From NCBI GenBank assembly GCA_052400685.1, contig JBQTGJ010000023.1: a DNA stretch of 59,266 bases; one strand, given 5' to 3'. Every line of letters begins with the position of its first letter. The stretch's first letter is position 1. Source of the DNA: CAZHHH01 sp052400685. Lineage in GTDB: Bacteria > Bacteroidota > Bacteroidia > Bacteroidales > Marinilabiliaceae. Below the pieces are notes generated by a model. That model searched no databases. It was given only the letters and a program-made list of their open reading frames with translations, and was not told where the DNA came from. The translations under genes were made by a program, and so were the position numbers. Shown piece by piece: positions 44,239-54,000 of the stretch.

Positions 44239-47121
44239 ATGCGTTATTTAACCGGTTTTGTTCTCTTTTTTATTTTATCATTGACCTCGTGTCGCAACGA
44301 CGACAATGATATGATTATTGATTTGTCAGGACAGTGGCAGTTTATGACCGATACGGCCGATGTCGGTGTTGCCGGGCAATGGTTCAACCTTGCTTTGGCT
44401 GAAGAAGTGCAATTGCCGGGTTCCATGACTCAAAACGGGAAAGGAACACCGCCTTCTTTATCGACACAGTGGACTGGCAGTATTTATGACAGTTCATGGT
44501 TTTTTAATCCGGCCACGGCTCCTTACCGCAAGCCCGATAGTCTGAAGTTCCCTTTTTGGCTCACGCCCGACCTTTATTATACTGGTGCAGCGTGGTATCA
44601 AAAGACCATTGAAATTCCGGAGAGCTGGGAAGGGCGGCCGGTTATGCTGTTTCTGGAGCGCCCGCATTGGGAAACAACTGTTTGGGTGGACAGCATTATG
44701 TTGGGTATGCAGAATTCACTTTCAACTCCACATCGCTATTTTTTGCCGGCGAATTTAGCCCAAGGAGAGCACCGACTCACCATTCGTGTTGATAACCGAA
44801 TTAAAGAAATTAACCCGGGGCCCGATTCTCATAGCCTTACCGATCACTCGCAAGGTAATTGGAACGGATTGGTGGGTGACCTTAAACTGATGGCTCTGTC
44901 GCCGCTGTTAATCAGTAACGTAAAGATTTATCCTGATATCGAATCGAAAGAGGTGCGGCTGGTTTATTCCTTGTTAAATGCCGGAAGTTCAATCGAAGAA
45001 GGGGTGTTAAAAGTGTCAGCGAACTCTTTTAATACTGTAAAGACTCAAAAATTACCAGAGATAGAGGTGCCAGTGAAGACGAATCCGGGTGTGAATACGT
45101 TGGAAGTTATTTATCCTATGGGCGATGACATCGCTTTATGGGGCGAGTTTCAGCCTGCATTATACCGTCTTATGTCACGGTTGAAATTGGTCGACGGGCC
45201 TGTTGCATCGCATGAAGATACTTTCGGGATGCGTTCTTTTTCAACCGATAGCACCCGTTTTGTGATTAACGGACGCCCGGTTTTTTTGCGTGGCACCGTT
45301 GATTGTGCCGCTTTTCCTTTGACTGGCTATCCACCAACTTCGGTATCTGACTGGAAGGCTTATTTTTCGCGTTTGAAGGCCTATGGCGTTAACCACGTAC
45401 GATTTCATTCCTGGTGTCCGCCCCAAGCCGCTTTTTCAGCTGCCGATGAATTGGGATTGTATCTGCAGGTCGAAGGGCCTTTCTGGACTAACCACGGAAC
45501 TGCTGTGGGCTATGGTTTGCCTGTTGACCAGTATATTGGCGATGAATGTCGGCGTATTCTGGATGAATATGGTAACCATCCTTCATTTGTGATGTTTGCA
45601 TATGGTAATGAGCCGGCAGGACGTTACCAAATAGAGTTTCTCGATAGTCTGGTAAATGTATGGAAAGCGTATGATAATCGCCGGTTGTACGCGCACGCTT
45701 CAATAGGTCAAAGCTGGCCATTGGCACCTTCGAATGAGTTTATTGTACGTGCCGGAGCCCGGGGCCTTCCATGGGGACATCGGCCTCAGAGTGAATTTGA
45801 TTATGGCACAAAAATAGCGCCTTTTCAGGTGCCATATGTGGCTCATGAAATGGGGCAGTTTTGTGTATTCCCTGATTTTAGTGAGATTCCGCAATATACC
45901 GGTGTAATGAAACCCCGTAATTTTGAGATGTTCAGACAGGAGCTTATCCGTAAGAAGATGGGCGATCAGGCGCACGATTTTTTGATGGCCTCGGGTAAGT
46001 TTCAGGTGCTTTGTTATAAACAGGAGATAGAGGCTTCTTTACGTACGCCGGGTAATGGCGGTATGCAACTGTTGGGTATTGCCGATTTTCCGGGACAGGG
46101 TTCGGCTATTGTGGGAGTGGCTAATGTGTTTGCTCAACCTAAAGCGTATGTTGCGCCGGCCGATTTTAAGCATTTTTTTGATGCCACGGTTCCGTTGTCC
46201 CGATTTTCAAAGTTTGTGTTTACCAATAATGATACGCTTGATGTTCAGTTGGAAGTCGCTCATTTTGGGCCTCAGGTCCTAAAAGAGGTGATACCTCACT
46301 GGCGTATTACCAACGCTGCCGGTGAAGTATGGCAGGAAGGAGACTTGCCAACGACGGATGTCACATGGGGCAACACGGTGCTGGGACGTCTTTCTTTACC
46401 GCTTGAGTCGTTAAAGATGGCTGTTTCATTGCATCTGCAACTTCAGATAGGCGATTTTGTCAATGGATGGGATTTTTGGGTTTACCCGCAATCGCTTCCG
46501 GAATCGGTTGATACTTCGGTTTACATCGCCCATGAATGGGATCAAACCACTCGTGATATTTTAAATAATGGCGGAAAAGTTCTTTTGTTGGCAGCAGGAA
46601 AAGTGGAACATGGTAAGGACGTTAAACAATATTTCCGACCGGTGTTCTGGAATACTTCGTGGTTTAAAATGCGTCCGCCACACACACTGGGTATATTATG
46701 CGATCCAACGCATCCGGCTTTGGCTGATTTCCCGACGCAATATCACAGTAATATGCAATGGTGGGAATTGCTTCAACGTCAGCAGGTGATGAATGTAGAT
46801 AGCTTTCCGGCAGACTTTAAGCCGATTGTTCAGCCTATTGATACCTGGTTTTTAAATCGTAAGCTGGCTCTTATTTTTGAAGCCAGGGTGGGTAATGGTA
46901 AGCTCATGGTTTGCAGCTCCGATATTGAGAATCATTTGCAAGACCGGCCAGCAGCCCGACAAATGCGGTATAGTTTGCTTCGTTATATGCAAAGTGAACA
47001 GTTTGAGCCGGCTTTAGAAATTGGATTCAATTTGATTGATGATTTGTTTATTGATCGGGCGCATCAGGCTGTCGATTTTCATACCAATGATAGCCCCGAT
47101 GAGCTAAAACCCAAACTCTGA
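44239..47121 (+). CDS. GH2-family glycosidase lipoprotein
   Basis: This 960-residue glycoside hydrolase family 2 enzyme carries a lipoprotein signal (LTSC, Cys at about 18). The layout is a jelly-roll sugar-binding domain (about 25-210, with LTPDLYYTGAAWYQKTIEIP), an Ig-like domain, and the TIM barrel starting at INGRPVFLRGTVDC. The acid/base is E458 in AYGNEP and the nucleophile is E537 in AHEMGQF. A long C-terminal part (about 650-960) lies beyond the barrel. Beta-galactosidase is the commonest activity in such clusters, but beta-glucuronidase or another exo-activity is possible. It lies 90 bases after the GH35 gene. Confidence 0.9.
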   Translation: MRYLTGFVLFFILSLTSCRNDDNDMIIDLSGQWQFMTDTADVGVAGQWFNLALAEEVQLPGSMTQNGKGTPPSLSTQWTGSIYDSSWFFNPATAPYRKPDSLKFPFWLTPDLYYTGAAWYQKTIEIPESWEGRPVMLFLERPHWETTVWVDSIMLGMQNSLSTPHRYFLPANLAQGEHRLTIRVDNRIKEINPGPDSHSLTDHSQGNWNGLVGDLKLMALSPLLISNVKIYPDIESKEVRLVYSLLNAGSSIEEGVLKVSANSFNTVKTQKLPEIEVPVKTNPGVNTLEVIYPMGDDIALWGEFQPALYRLMSRLKLVDGPVASHEDTFGMRSFSTDSTRFVINGRPVFLRGTVDCAAFPLTGYPPTSVSDWKAYFSRLKAYGVNHVRFHSWCPPQAAFSAADELGLYLQVEGPFWTNHGTAVGYGLPVDQYIGDECRRILDEYGNHPSFVMFAYGNEPAGRYQIEFLDSLVNVWKAYDNRRLYAHASIGQSWPLAPSNEFIVRAGARGLPWGHRPQSEFDYGTKIAPFQVPYVAHEMGQFCVFPDFSEIPQYTGVMKPRNFEMFRQELIRKKMGDQAHDFLMASGKFQVLCYKQEIEASLRTPGNGGMQLLGIADFPGQGSAIVGVANVFAQPKAYVAPADFKHFFDATVPLSRFSKFVFTNNDTLDVQLEVAHFGPQVLKEVIPHWRITNAAGEVWQEGDLPTTDVTWGNTVLGRLSLPLESLKMAVSLHLQLQIGDFVNGWDFWVYPQSLPESVDTSVYIAHEWDQTTRDILNNGGKVLLLAAGKVEHGKDVKQYFRPVFWNTSWFKMRPPHTLGILCDPTHPALADFPTQYHSNMQWWELLQRQQVMNVDSFPADFKPIVQPIDTWFLNRKLALIFEARVGNGKLMVCSSDIENHLQDRPAARQMRYSLLRYMQSEQFEPALEIGFNLIDDLFIDRAHQAVDFHTNDSPDELKPKL

Positions 47122-47303
47122 TGCGGTGAAGGTGGTTTAATGCATTTGTTTGTTGTTTTTTTGCGATGCTTAATAATAGAGTATCTAATTCATAATTTGT
47201 ATTGGTCATAATACCACCACGGCATTCCCATTCAGAATATTGCGTTTTTTTGTTTTTGGGTGGGGCCGTGGCGACGTGACCTTTCGGTGGTAACTTATTT
47301 GCT
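47122..47303 (+). other. Spacer between GH2 and GH115 genes
   Basis: No gene and no clear terminator or TAnnTTTG promoter is seen in this 182-base spacer, so read-through from the GH2 gene is possible. Confidence 0.4.
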
Positions 47304-50207
47304 ATGTTAAAGAGACTTTTTATAATTACTTTAATAGTATTGGTTAGTCTGCCGCAGCAGGCTCAAAATAAATTTTTGATTGCCAATACAAAATCAGCCG
47401 TCGCGGTTGTGTATGATACGGCCGATGCTCAAACAGTGGCTGTTACGGCCAATTTGTTTGCCGATGATGTTGAACGTATAACCGGAACGCGGCCGGCAGT
47501 GCTTACCAGTATGCCTCTCAAGGCGGGTAATGTTATTTTGGTAGGAAGTGTTGGCGGGAGCCGGTATGTTAAGAGACTGGTGGCTGATAAAAAGAGTGAT
47601 CTTTCGCGTTTGTCAGGTTCCTGGGAGTGTTACGCCTGGCGTTTTCTCAAAAGGAAAGATGGGCAATCGGGTAACGTAATGGTGATTGCCGGCTCCGATC
47701 GCCGCGGAACGGCTTACGGAATTTTTGAACTGTCGCGTACCATTGGTGTATCTCCCTGGTATTGGTGGGCCGATGTGACGCCCGAAAAACGTGATTTGAT
47801 TTCTATTCCGGCTCTCGATGTAACATCAACAGAACCTTCAGTGAAATACCGGGGTATTTTTCTTAATGATGAGGGGTGGGGACTTAACCCCTGGGCTTCA
47901 CAAACATTTGAACCGGAGGTGGGTGACATTGGCCCCAAAACTTATGCCCGTATTTTTGAACTGCTGTTGCGCTTAAAAGCCAATTTGATTTGGCCTGCCA
48001 TGCATCCTTGTACCAGTGCCTTCTTTAGTAATCCTGAAAATCCCCGTACAGCCGATACCTATGGTATTGTAGTGGGTAGTTCGCACGCCGAACCAATGTT
48101 ACGTAACAACGTAGACGAATGGAAAAAAAACGAAAGGGGCGCTTTTAATTTTTTTACTAATAGAGAAAATGTCTTGAATTACTGGGATCAGCGTGTGGCT
48201 CAGAGTGCTGGTAACGATTGTGTTTATACTTTGGGGATGCGCGGTATTCATGACTCGGGAATGGTTGGCGCAAGCTCTGTGGAAGAGCAGGTGGCGGCAC
48301 TTGAAACGGTGATTCGTGAACAAAGACAGATGCTTAAACAGCATGTTAACAGCGATGAGACTGCCGTCCCTCAGGTGTTTACAGCTTATAAGGAAGTGCT
48401 TGACGTGTACGATGCAGGGCTTGAATTACCGGATGATGTTACATTGGTATGGCCCGACGATAATTATGGTTATATCAAACGTTTGTCAAACGAGCAGGAA
48501 CAGCAACGTGCAGGCGGTTCGGGTGTTTATTACCATCTTTCGTACTGGGGACGCCCGCATGATTATTTGTGGCTGAGCTCCACGCACCCGGCTCTCATAC
48601 GTGAAGAAATGATGAAGGCCGCCGGTCTTAAGGTGAAAAATTTGTGGGTGGCCAATGTTGGGGATATAAAGCCTTTGGAATACAATATTTCGCTTTTTCT
48701 TGATATGGCTTATGATAACAGTCGGTTTGCCAAACCATTGTCTGAACAGCAGCATTTGGTAAAATGGTGTTGCGATATCTTTGGCAGTGAGGTTGGAGCT
48801 CAAGCAGCTGAATTGTTATGGCAATATTATGGTTTGAATTTTGAGCGGCGAACTGAATTTATGGGATGGAGCCAAACGGAGCCGACACGTAAAACGCATC
48901 CCTCTGAATACAACCATTTTCAGGCTGGCGATGAAGCACAGCTACGTATTGACGCCTTTAACCGGCTGGCAGCGGATGCCCGTCAGTTGCGCAAGCAAGT
49001 GTCTGCCCCTCTCGACGATGCTTTCTATCAGTTGGTTTATTATCCCGTGGTTAATAGTGGCTTGATGAATAAGAAATTTCTTTATTCGGAGAAGGCCACA
49101 AAATATGCTGAACAGGGACGACTGGTTGCCAATGATTTGGCTGAAATGGGGAAAGCAGCTTACGACAGTATTTTGCTCGAAACGGCTTATTATAATGAGT
49201 CAATGGCTAATGGCAAATGGAACCATATGATGTGTTATGCCCCGCGATCGTTGCCAGTATTTAATTCTTTGCCTATGCCTCAGTGGCAGTTTGATGGTAC
49301 AGGATGGGCCCTGGCAGTGGAAGGCGATGAGGAGATACGCCGATACTCTGATCTTTTTGGGCCGCAGCAATTGCCTGTTTTTTACCGGGCAGAGAATAAA
49401 ACTGCTTTTATTGATCTGTTTCTTAAAGATAATCGCACTGTTAAATGGACGGTGACCCCGTCGCATCCCTGTATTAAAACGAGTGTTACTTCGGGTGTCC
49501 TGACAGGGGCCAAAATGCAAAAGCAGAAACGCATCCGGGTTTGGATTGACTGGAATGCTTTGGACGTTAATGGGTTATTTAATGGCCGATTGGCATTTAC
49601 AGCAGACGATGGTAAAAAAGTTACAGTAACTGTAAAGGCCGAAAATCTGACACCTGTAGTGAAGAATGACGCGCCGGTTTTTATGGAGGAGAATGGTTAT
49701 TTGTCAATTTATGCTGAAAATTATACGCGTAAAACTGACGGTGTCTTTCCATTGGAAGTGTATAGTGGACTCGGTTATTCAGGTAGTTCGGTGGGTACCC
49801 TATGCGCTGGCGCCGAAGACGATTCAACCGATTCAAAACCTTCTGTGCTTGAGTATGACTTTTATACGCCTCGTGGTGGTAACATTAAGGTGCATGTATG
49901 GTGTATTCCCACACACCCGGTTAATAGCGATAAAGGGTTGCGTTTTTATGTGTCGGTAGACGATGCGACACCACAAAAGGGGTCTATACAAACGTACGGG
50001 CGCAGTGAGCAATGGAAACAAAATGTATTGCGCAACAATACACTGGTCACAATTCCGCAGCGTATATCGTCAAAAGGTGTGCACACACTGAAAATAGTGT
50101 TGCCCGATCCGGGCGTTATTATCGATCGAATAGAAATTGACCGTGGCGGGTTACCTGATGTTTATTCGGTTCTTCCCGAATCTTATCAGATATCAACCGG
50201 AAATTGA
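47304..50207 (+). CDS. GH115-family alpha-glucuronidase-like enzyme
   Basis: Characterised GH115 enzymes remove (4-O-methyl-)alpha-D-glucuronate from xylan. The 967-residue protein has a signal peptide (about 1-20, ending PQQAQ). Family motifs are present: GSDRRGTAYGIFELSRTIGVSPWYWWADV, KYRGIFLNDEGWGLNPWA, LLLRLKANLIWPAMHP, YGIVVGSSHAEPM and TLVWPDDNYGYIKRL. The C-terminal beta-sandwich (about 780-960, GH115_C-like) is present. Nothing else in the cluster is a xylanase, so a glucuronate-bearing side chain of a pectin or arabinogalactan is the more likely target (inference). Confidence 0.92.
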   Translation: MLKRLFIITLIVLVSLPQQAQNKFLIANTKSAVAVVYDTADAQTVAVTANLFADDVERITGTRPAVLTSMPLKAGNVILVGSVGGSRYVKRLVADKKSDLSRLSGSWECYAWRFLKRKDGQSGNVMVIAGSDRRGTAYGIFELSRTIGVSPWYWWADVTPEKRDLISIPALDVTSTEPSVKYRGIFLNDEGWGLNPWASQTFEPEVGDIGPKTYARIFELLLRLKANLIWPAMHPCTSAFFSNPENPRTADTYGIVVGSSHAEPMLRNNVDEWKKNERGAFNFFTNRENVLNYWDQRVAQSAGNDCVYTLGMRGIHDSGMVGASSVEEQVAALETVIREQRQMLKQHVNSDETAVPQVFTAYKEVLDVYDAGLELPDDVTLVWPDDNYGYIKRLSNEQEQQRAGGSGVYYHLSYWGRPHDYLWLSSTHPALIREEMMKAAGLKVKNLWVANVGDIKPLEYNISLFLDMAYDNSRFAKPLSEQQHLVKWCCDIFGSEVGAQAAELLWQYYGLNFERRTEFMGWSQTEPTRKTHPSEYNHFQAGDEAQLRIDAFNRLAADARQLRKQVSAPLDDAFYQLVYYPVVNSGLMNKKFLYSEKATKYAEQGRLVANDLAEMGKAAYDSILLETAYYNESMANGKWNHMMCYAPRSLPVFNSLPMPQWQFDGTGWALAVEGDEEIRRYSDLFGPQQLPVFYRAENKTAFIDLFLKDNRTVKWTVTPSHPCIKTSVTSGVLTGAKMQKQKRIRVWIDWNALDVNGLFNGRLAFTADDGKKVTVTVKAENLTPVVKNDAPVFMEENGYLSIYAENYTRKTDGVFPLEVYSGLGYSGSSVGTLCAGAEDDSTDSKPSVLEYDFYTPRGGNIKVHVWCIPTHPVNSDKGLRFYVSVDDATPQKGSIQTYGRSEQWKQNVLRNNTLVTIPQRISSKGVHTLKIVLPDPGVIIDRIEIDRGGLPDVYSVLPESYQISTGN

Positions 50208-50478
50208 AAGACGCAGATCGCTGCTAACAAAAGCAAAGTGATACTTTGGGGGTTCATGGCGGTGTTTTTTTCCTGGTTTGTAAGTTTTATATTTGAACAG
50301 CAATTCTTTATCAAGTTTAAAAACCGTATCAAAAAGTTAAAACAAAAAGTCAGTTTGTGTATTGATAAGCGTTGCTTTAGCGGTTAATTTTGACTATTGC
50401 AGCTATTTCTCGTTTTTATGTGATTTAGGTCTGAGATAATATTATCGATTTTTTTTATTAATCTTTAAATTAGGTTGT
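50208..50478 (+). other. Spacer upstream of rhaM
   Basis: No gene is seen in this 271-base AT-rich spacer. Its useful content is the promoter and box at 50329-50392. Confidence 0.5.
50329..50392 (+). promoter_or_regulatory. Promoter with upstream box (rhaM-GH106 unit)
   Basis: TCAAAAAGTTAAAA (50329-50342), 19 bases, TTG (50362-50364), 20 bases, TAATTTTG (50385-50392). Box, spacings and -7 are identical to 38822-38885. A related TTTAAAA lies 20 bases upstream of the corresponding part of the box. The predicted leader is about 80 bases. Confidence 0.7.
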
Positions 50479-50796
50479 ATGGCACAGCGTATAGCATTTA
50501 AAATGTTTCTTAAACCGGGCTTTCGGGACGAGTATAAAAAACGACACGATGAAATATGGCCTGAGCTGGCAGCATTAATAAGGTCGTCTGGTGTATACGA
50601 CTATTCTATTTTCCTGGATGAAGAGACCAATACGCTTTTCGGATACCAAAAACAGTCGGGAAATAGCTCTTCTCAGGATTTGGGCACGAATCCTATTGTG
50701 CAAAAATGGTGGGCCCGTATGGTCGATATTATGGAAACAAATCCTGATAATTCACCAGTGACGGTATTTCTTGACGAAGTTTTTTATATGGAATAA
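50479..50796 (+). CDS. rhaM: L-rhamnose mutarotase RhaM
   Basis: RhaM interconverts the alpha and beta anomers of L-rhamnose in the cytoplasm, supplying the form used by rhamnose isomerase. The 105-residue length is right for the family. The motif RHDEIWPEL with the catalytic histidine (H23), Y19, YDYSIFLDEE (Y42) and KWWARM are all conserved. There is no signal peptide, as expected. It sits between extracytoplasmic glycosidases that release rhamnose, behind its own boxed promoter. No rhaA/B/D genes follow in the window, so downstream catabolism is encoded elsewhere. Confidence 0.95.
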   Translation: MAQRIAFKMFLKPGFRDEYKKRHDEIWPELAALIRSSGVYDYSIFLDEETNTLFGYQKQSGNSSSQDLGTNPIVQKWWARMVDIMETNPDNSPVTVFLDEVFYME

Positions 50797-51019
50797 ACCT
50801 TGTAAAACATGTCTTTGTATACAACGTGCAGGTGATGAGTCGTCTGTTATGGCGCTTCGGGTTTTGAGATTATAAGCGGACATGTTTTCTTTAAACAATA
50901 TAAGAATGAATACCTGCATGCAGGTGTCATCCGACTGAATATACTATTTTTAGGTTGAAACGTTTTGTTTTATTTTTAATGAGCGTTTCATCTTATCTCA
51001 ACAACAAAAAAAATTACGA
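50797..51019 (+). promoter_or_regulatory. Spacer with a perfect 14-base palindrome
   Basis: No gene is seen. ACCTGCATGCAGGT at 50912-50925 is a perfect palindrome 94 bases before the GH106 start and could be an operator. No standard promoter or terminator was found, so rhaM transcripts may continue into GH106. Confidence 0.35.
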
Positions 51020-54000
51020 ATGAAACGTTCAATTGGTTATTTTAATTTAGTAGTTCTGCTTGTGTGTTCGCTTTCTTTTGTGGCTTGTTCGCCCGATAGC
51101 GACTCTGAATTGGTCGTTTGGCCACAGACGAAGCAAGAGATGAAACCCTGGGTGCGTTGGTGGTGGATGGGCAGTGCTGTGAATGAAGAGAATATTTCGT
51201 CATTGCTTAAGTCATATGCCGATAAAGGGTTTGGTGGGGTTGAAATCGCTCCGATATATGGTGCTAAAGGGTTCGAAGATCAGTATGTTGATTATCTTTC
51301 ACCGCGTTGGATGGATTTGCTCCATTATACGATTGCTACAGCCGATTCCCTGGGTTTGGGAGTAGATTTGACCAATGGTACAGGATGGCCTTTGGGTGGG
51401 CCTAATGTAGATGTTGATGATGCGGCGGCTCGTTTATTTATTCAAAAGTATGACGTTCCTTCTCAGGGTATTAATAAATTGATTCAGATCGATGATGTAA
51501 AACAGCAAAAAGTGGGCGCGGCATTAATTGCTTTAATGGCTTATGATAAGGATGGGCATATCACTGATTTAATGTCTGACGTGGATAGTACCGGATTTCT
51601 TGCATGGCAACCTGAGAGTGGTCAATGGACGCTTTATGCTGCATTTAAGGGCCGTACCCGTCAACAGGTGAAGCGTGCTGCTCCCGGCGGTGTTGGCTAT
51701 ACTTTCGACCATTTGTCTTCTCATGCCTTGGATAATTACCTTAAACGGTTTGATGCTGCCTTTGGTGATAACGCTAATGGTGTGCGATGCTTTTTTAATG
51801 ATAGTTACGAGTTGTTTGGGGCTAGTTGGGCCGCTGATTTTTTAGATGAATTTGAAGCCCGACGTGGTTATTCCCTGAAAAATTATTTGAGAGAGCTCTC
51901 CGGTGATGGAGATTCTCTTGTTATGGCCAGAGTGAAGGCTGATTATCGTGAAACAATGTCGGACCTGTTAATCAATAATTTTTCGATACGTTGGACGGAC
52001 TGGGCTAACCGTAAAGGAGCTAAATCGCGTAATCAATCGCATGGCTCACCGGCCAATTTAATCGATGTTTATGCTTCAGTTGACATTCCCGAAGTTGAGA
52101 CCTTCGGAGCTGAACGTTTCGATGTCGACGGCTTTTTCTGGGATAGCTTACACGTGAAAGAGGCCGATCATAATCCTTTGTTTTTGAAATTAGCTTCTTC
52201 GGCCGCGAACCTTACCGGTAAGCAATTGGTATCATGTGAAACGTTTACCTGGTTGGGAGAGCATTTCAGAGTGCCTTTATCTCAAACCAAACCGATGGCT
52301 GAGCAGGTTTTGCTGGCTGGTGTTAATCATATCTTTTATCATGGAATGACTTATTCGCCACGTGAGGCTGGATGGCCGGGCTGGTTGTTTTATGCTTCGG
52401 TTAATTTTGCGCCTTCCAATAGCTTTTGGCCACATATTAATGGGTTGAATGATTATTTGATGCGTTGTCAGAGTATTTTGCAGACAACCACTGCCAATAA
52501 CGATTTTTTGGTGTATTGGCCGGTGCATGATGTGTGGAATAATGCCAATGGATTAGAAATGATGATGGCTGTTCATTCATCAAAGCAGTGGCTCAAAATG
52601 CCTGCAATTGAACATTTGATGAAAGAGGGTTATAGTTTTGATTTCGTTTCGGATGCCCTTTTGTCAACGCTTAAGGTGGCAGATGGACAGCTTATTACGG
52701 GCAATGGTAAAAATCGTTATAAGGCATTGGTGATTCCGTCGCTTACAATAATGCCACTCAAAACGTTAAAGAGTATTGAACGTCTGGCTAAAGCCGGTGT
52801 TCCGGTTGTTATGCAAAACTTCCCGACCGATGTGCCTGGTTTAGGTGATTTGGAATCCCGTCGTCAGGAGCTTGCCAACATCACCGGGACATATAGCAAA
52901 GAAATGCTTTCCGATGCGATTGAGTTGTGGACCAATGATTCTGCACAGTTAATGGTTACTGATCGTATTGATAAGGCTTTACGAATGAAAGGGATTGAGC
53001 AGGAAACGTTGACAAAAGACGGACTTCAATATCTACGAAAAAAATCAGCTCAGGGGACTTATTATTTTCTGGTTAATCATACCAGCAAGTTGGTTGATAA
53101 AGTGTTGGACTTTAATGCTAAAGCGGGCTCGGCTCTTATGTTGGATCCTCTGACGGGTAGCTATGGAAAAGTTGCTGTGTTGGCTTCAGATAAAAAGTCG
53201 GGACTGCGTGTTCAGTTACCTTCTGGTGCGAGTGTTTTTGTTTTATTGACTGATAAGGATTTGTCATCACAACCTGATTGGAATTATACGTCGCCATCTG
53301 CCGAAGTCATTGATATCAGCGATTCGTGGAAGCTTAATTTTGTTGATGGTGGCCCGGATTTGCCGGATTCGTTGACGATGATTCAACTTAAAAACTGGAC
53401 TGCCTTGGCAAACGACACCATGAATTGGTTTTCTGGTACAGCCAGGTATTCAACATCATTTGTGATGGATGATCTGTCAGCCGACGATTATCAACTGGAT
53501 TTGGGAAAGGTTAATTATAGCGCTCATGTCTTTTTGAATGGAAATGATTTAGGGATTTTATGGAGCAACCCATTTACTGTTAACGTGGGTCGATTCTTAA
53601 AGAAAGGAAAAAATGAACTTGTGGTGGAGGTGGCTAATTTAATGGCCAACCGTATTCGTTACATGGATTTACAAGGCATTGAGTGGCGTAATTATCACGA
53701 AATTAATTTTGTGAATATTGATTATAAATCTTTTGATGCTTCCGGATGGGATGTAATGCCTTCGGGGCTTGAGGGGCCTGTGGCTTTAATACCTCTGCAG
53801 AATGAACAGTCTTTGCCGGCAGCAATTCTTCAGAAGTCGGGTAGTGTGGTTTTTAATTTTGGCGCGTCAACACATTCCAATGATGGCATACCGGTCTCTT
53901 TTAGTAGAAAATACACCGGACGTGCTGGTTACGGCTTCGATTTGTGGACTGCGCCACAGGAGCAAACGACTACTGTTAATAACAGTTTGGCGACTACGGC

